Of a DNA stretch of 51,812 nt, positions 51,144-51,812 are shown piece by piece. The position numbers were made by a program, and so were the translations under genes. Where the stretch lies: positions 1-51,812 of the forward strand of contig JACQYL010000015.1 in assembly GCA_016208165.1 (NCBI GenBank), written 5' to 3'. Position 1 is the stretch's first letter, and every line of letters begins with the position of its first letter. This stretch comes from Deltaproteobacteria bacterium (lineage in GTDB: Bacteria > Desulfobacterota > Desulfarculia > JACQYL01). Under the pieces are notes generated by a model that had not been told where the DNA came from, did no database searches, and was given only the letters and a program-made list of their open reading frames with translations.

Positions 51144-51812
51144 GTGGACAAAATTACGGTAACCGTTGGCGAGACTACACGGAAAGTGGATCCGGGGGTT
51201 TCAGCCGAAGAAGTGCTGCGGAACCTCGATGCCGATATGCTCTCCACAGTGGTGGCCGTGAAGGAAAACGGCGGTCGGCCGGTCGACTTGACGCGGCGCC
51301 TCGAACAGGATACCAGACTGACTCCCGTTTTGATCGATTCGGACGAAGGGCTGGGCATACTGCGCCATAGCGCCGCCCATGTAATGGCTGAGGCGGTTCA
51401 GGCGCTTTTCCCCGGTGTAAAGGTCACCATAGGTCCTTCTATCGAGAACGGGTTTTACTACGACTTCGATTACGAGCAGTCCTTCACACCCGAAGACCTT
51501 CCGCGGATCGAGGCGCGGATGAAGAAGATCATCAAAAAAGGGGCCCGTTTTGAACGCACGGAGATGAAACGGGAGGACGCTATTCGACTTTTCGAGGAAC
51601 GTGGCGAGCCCTACAAAGTCGAACTGCTGAAGGATTTGGATCAAGACGACGTGTCCGTGTATCGGCAGGGCGATTTCGTAGACCTGTGTCGCGGACCGCA
51701 TATTCCCAATGCCCGCATGATCCGGGCGTTCAAAATTATGAGTGTGGCCGGGGCTTACTGGCGAGGGGACGAAAACCGTCAACGGCTTCAGCGAATCTAT
51801 GGAACCGCATTC
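51144..51812 (+). CDS. thrS: Threonyl-tRNA synthetase, 3' partial
   Basis: The frame is open to the right edge; 223 codons are visible. Start is GTG 51144 (MDKITVTVGE) with GAGG nine bases upstream. The N-terminal TGS domain covers about residues 1-62. The editing domain follows with its HxxxH site in LRHSAAHVMAEA and GPSIENGFYYDFDYE, plus the later C-x3-H pair VDLCRGPHIPN, as in class IIa ThrRS. The catalytic domain lies beyond the window. ThrRS charges tRNA-Thr and removes mis-attached serine. The long structured leader upstream suggests regulation by attenuation. Confidence 0.96.
   Translation, partial: MDKITVTVGETTRKVDPGVSAEEVLRNLDADMLSTVVAVKENGGRPVDLTRRLEQDTRLTPVLIDSDEGLGILRHSAAHVMAEAVQALFPGVKVTIGPSIENGFYYDFDYEQSFTPEDLPRIEARMKKIIKKGARFERTEMKREDAIRLFEERGEPYKVELLKDLDQDDVSVYRQGDFVDLCRGPHIPNARMIRAFKIMSVAGAYWRGDENRQRLQRIYGTAF

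Noticed and set aside
1-51812. CRISPR arrays, rRNA genes, complete tRNA genes, prophage structural genes
   Set aside because: No regularly spaced repeat array, no rRNA-like conserved segments, no complete cloverleaf and no phage structural proteins were found on reading both strands.

Overview
The window looks like chromosome from a Gram-negative anaerobe of the Desulfobacterota (the former Deltaproteobacteria). The pointers are a tmk-holB-ricT-metG-clpB cluster, an Mrp ATPase beside a NifX/orange-protein-like gene, a periplasmic pentahaem cytochrome c, an FmdE-family protein, a PaaK-type CoA ligase, and a palindromic repeat of a type common in that group. Most of the sequence is GC-rich with dense genes. 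The exception is an AT-richer gap at about 1873-2596. The species cannot be named from the sequence alone.

Layout. (1) 1-4.2 kb: the end of a PEGA/SUMF1-domain gene, a small membrane protein, then an apparent integration scar. The scar is the 3' portion of a tRNA-Arg(ACG) gene with its own terminator, cut exactly at the anticodon loop, followed by AT-rich DNA and an IS1634-like transposase. (2) 4.2-6.5 kb: mrp, a NifX-like gene and a small secreted protein, all on the minus strand. (3) 6.7-14.3 kb: a minus-strand envelope operon running LolA-like protein, two LolC/E-MacB-type permeases, LolD-like ATPase and outer-membrane barrel, followed by a TolB-like secreted protein. (4) 14.4-24.1 kb: genes of mixed function, including two unknown proteins, a hisD homologue, a DUF1178 pair, murJ, a CDP-alcohol phosphatidyltransferase, a DsbA-like protein, a DUF4388 protein and a divergent FtsZ paralogue. 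(5) 24.5-34.7 kb: a PaaK-type ligase, then clpB, metG, ricT, holB and tmk (with a palindromic repeat between the last two), and a methyltransferase. (6) 35.1-48.9 kb: a pentahaem cytochrome, then a plus-strand metal/envelope-stress locus. The locus comprises a Met-rich multicopper oxidase, a Met-rich Spy/ZraP-like protein, a small anchored protein, an FtsX-type permease with its ATPase, a polytopic protein with a DsbB-like CPFC motif, an unusually short CusB-type adaptor and an oversized CusA-type RND pump. (7) 49.2-51.8 kb: an FmdE-family protein, a membrane-anchored alpha/beta hydrolase and the start of thrS behind a structured leader.

The most unusual material is the copper-type export locus. 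Four of its genes are joined by 4-bp ATGA overlaps, so an ABC module, a membrane dithiol protein and a metal-binding adaptor are probably made together. The adaptor lacks the lipoyl and alpha-hairpin segments that normally reach the TolC channel, no TolC-like gene is present, and the pump carries two large insertions. Second is the FtsZ paralogue with an intact GGGTG signature but no catalytic acidic T7 loop. Third is the LolA-like/ABC/outer-membrane-barrel operon, which reads as a complete trans-envelope lipid or lipoprotein route of unknown cargo.
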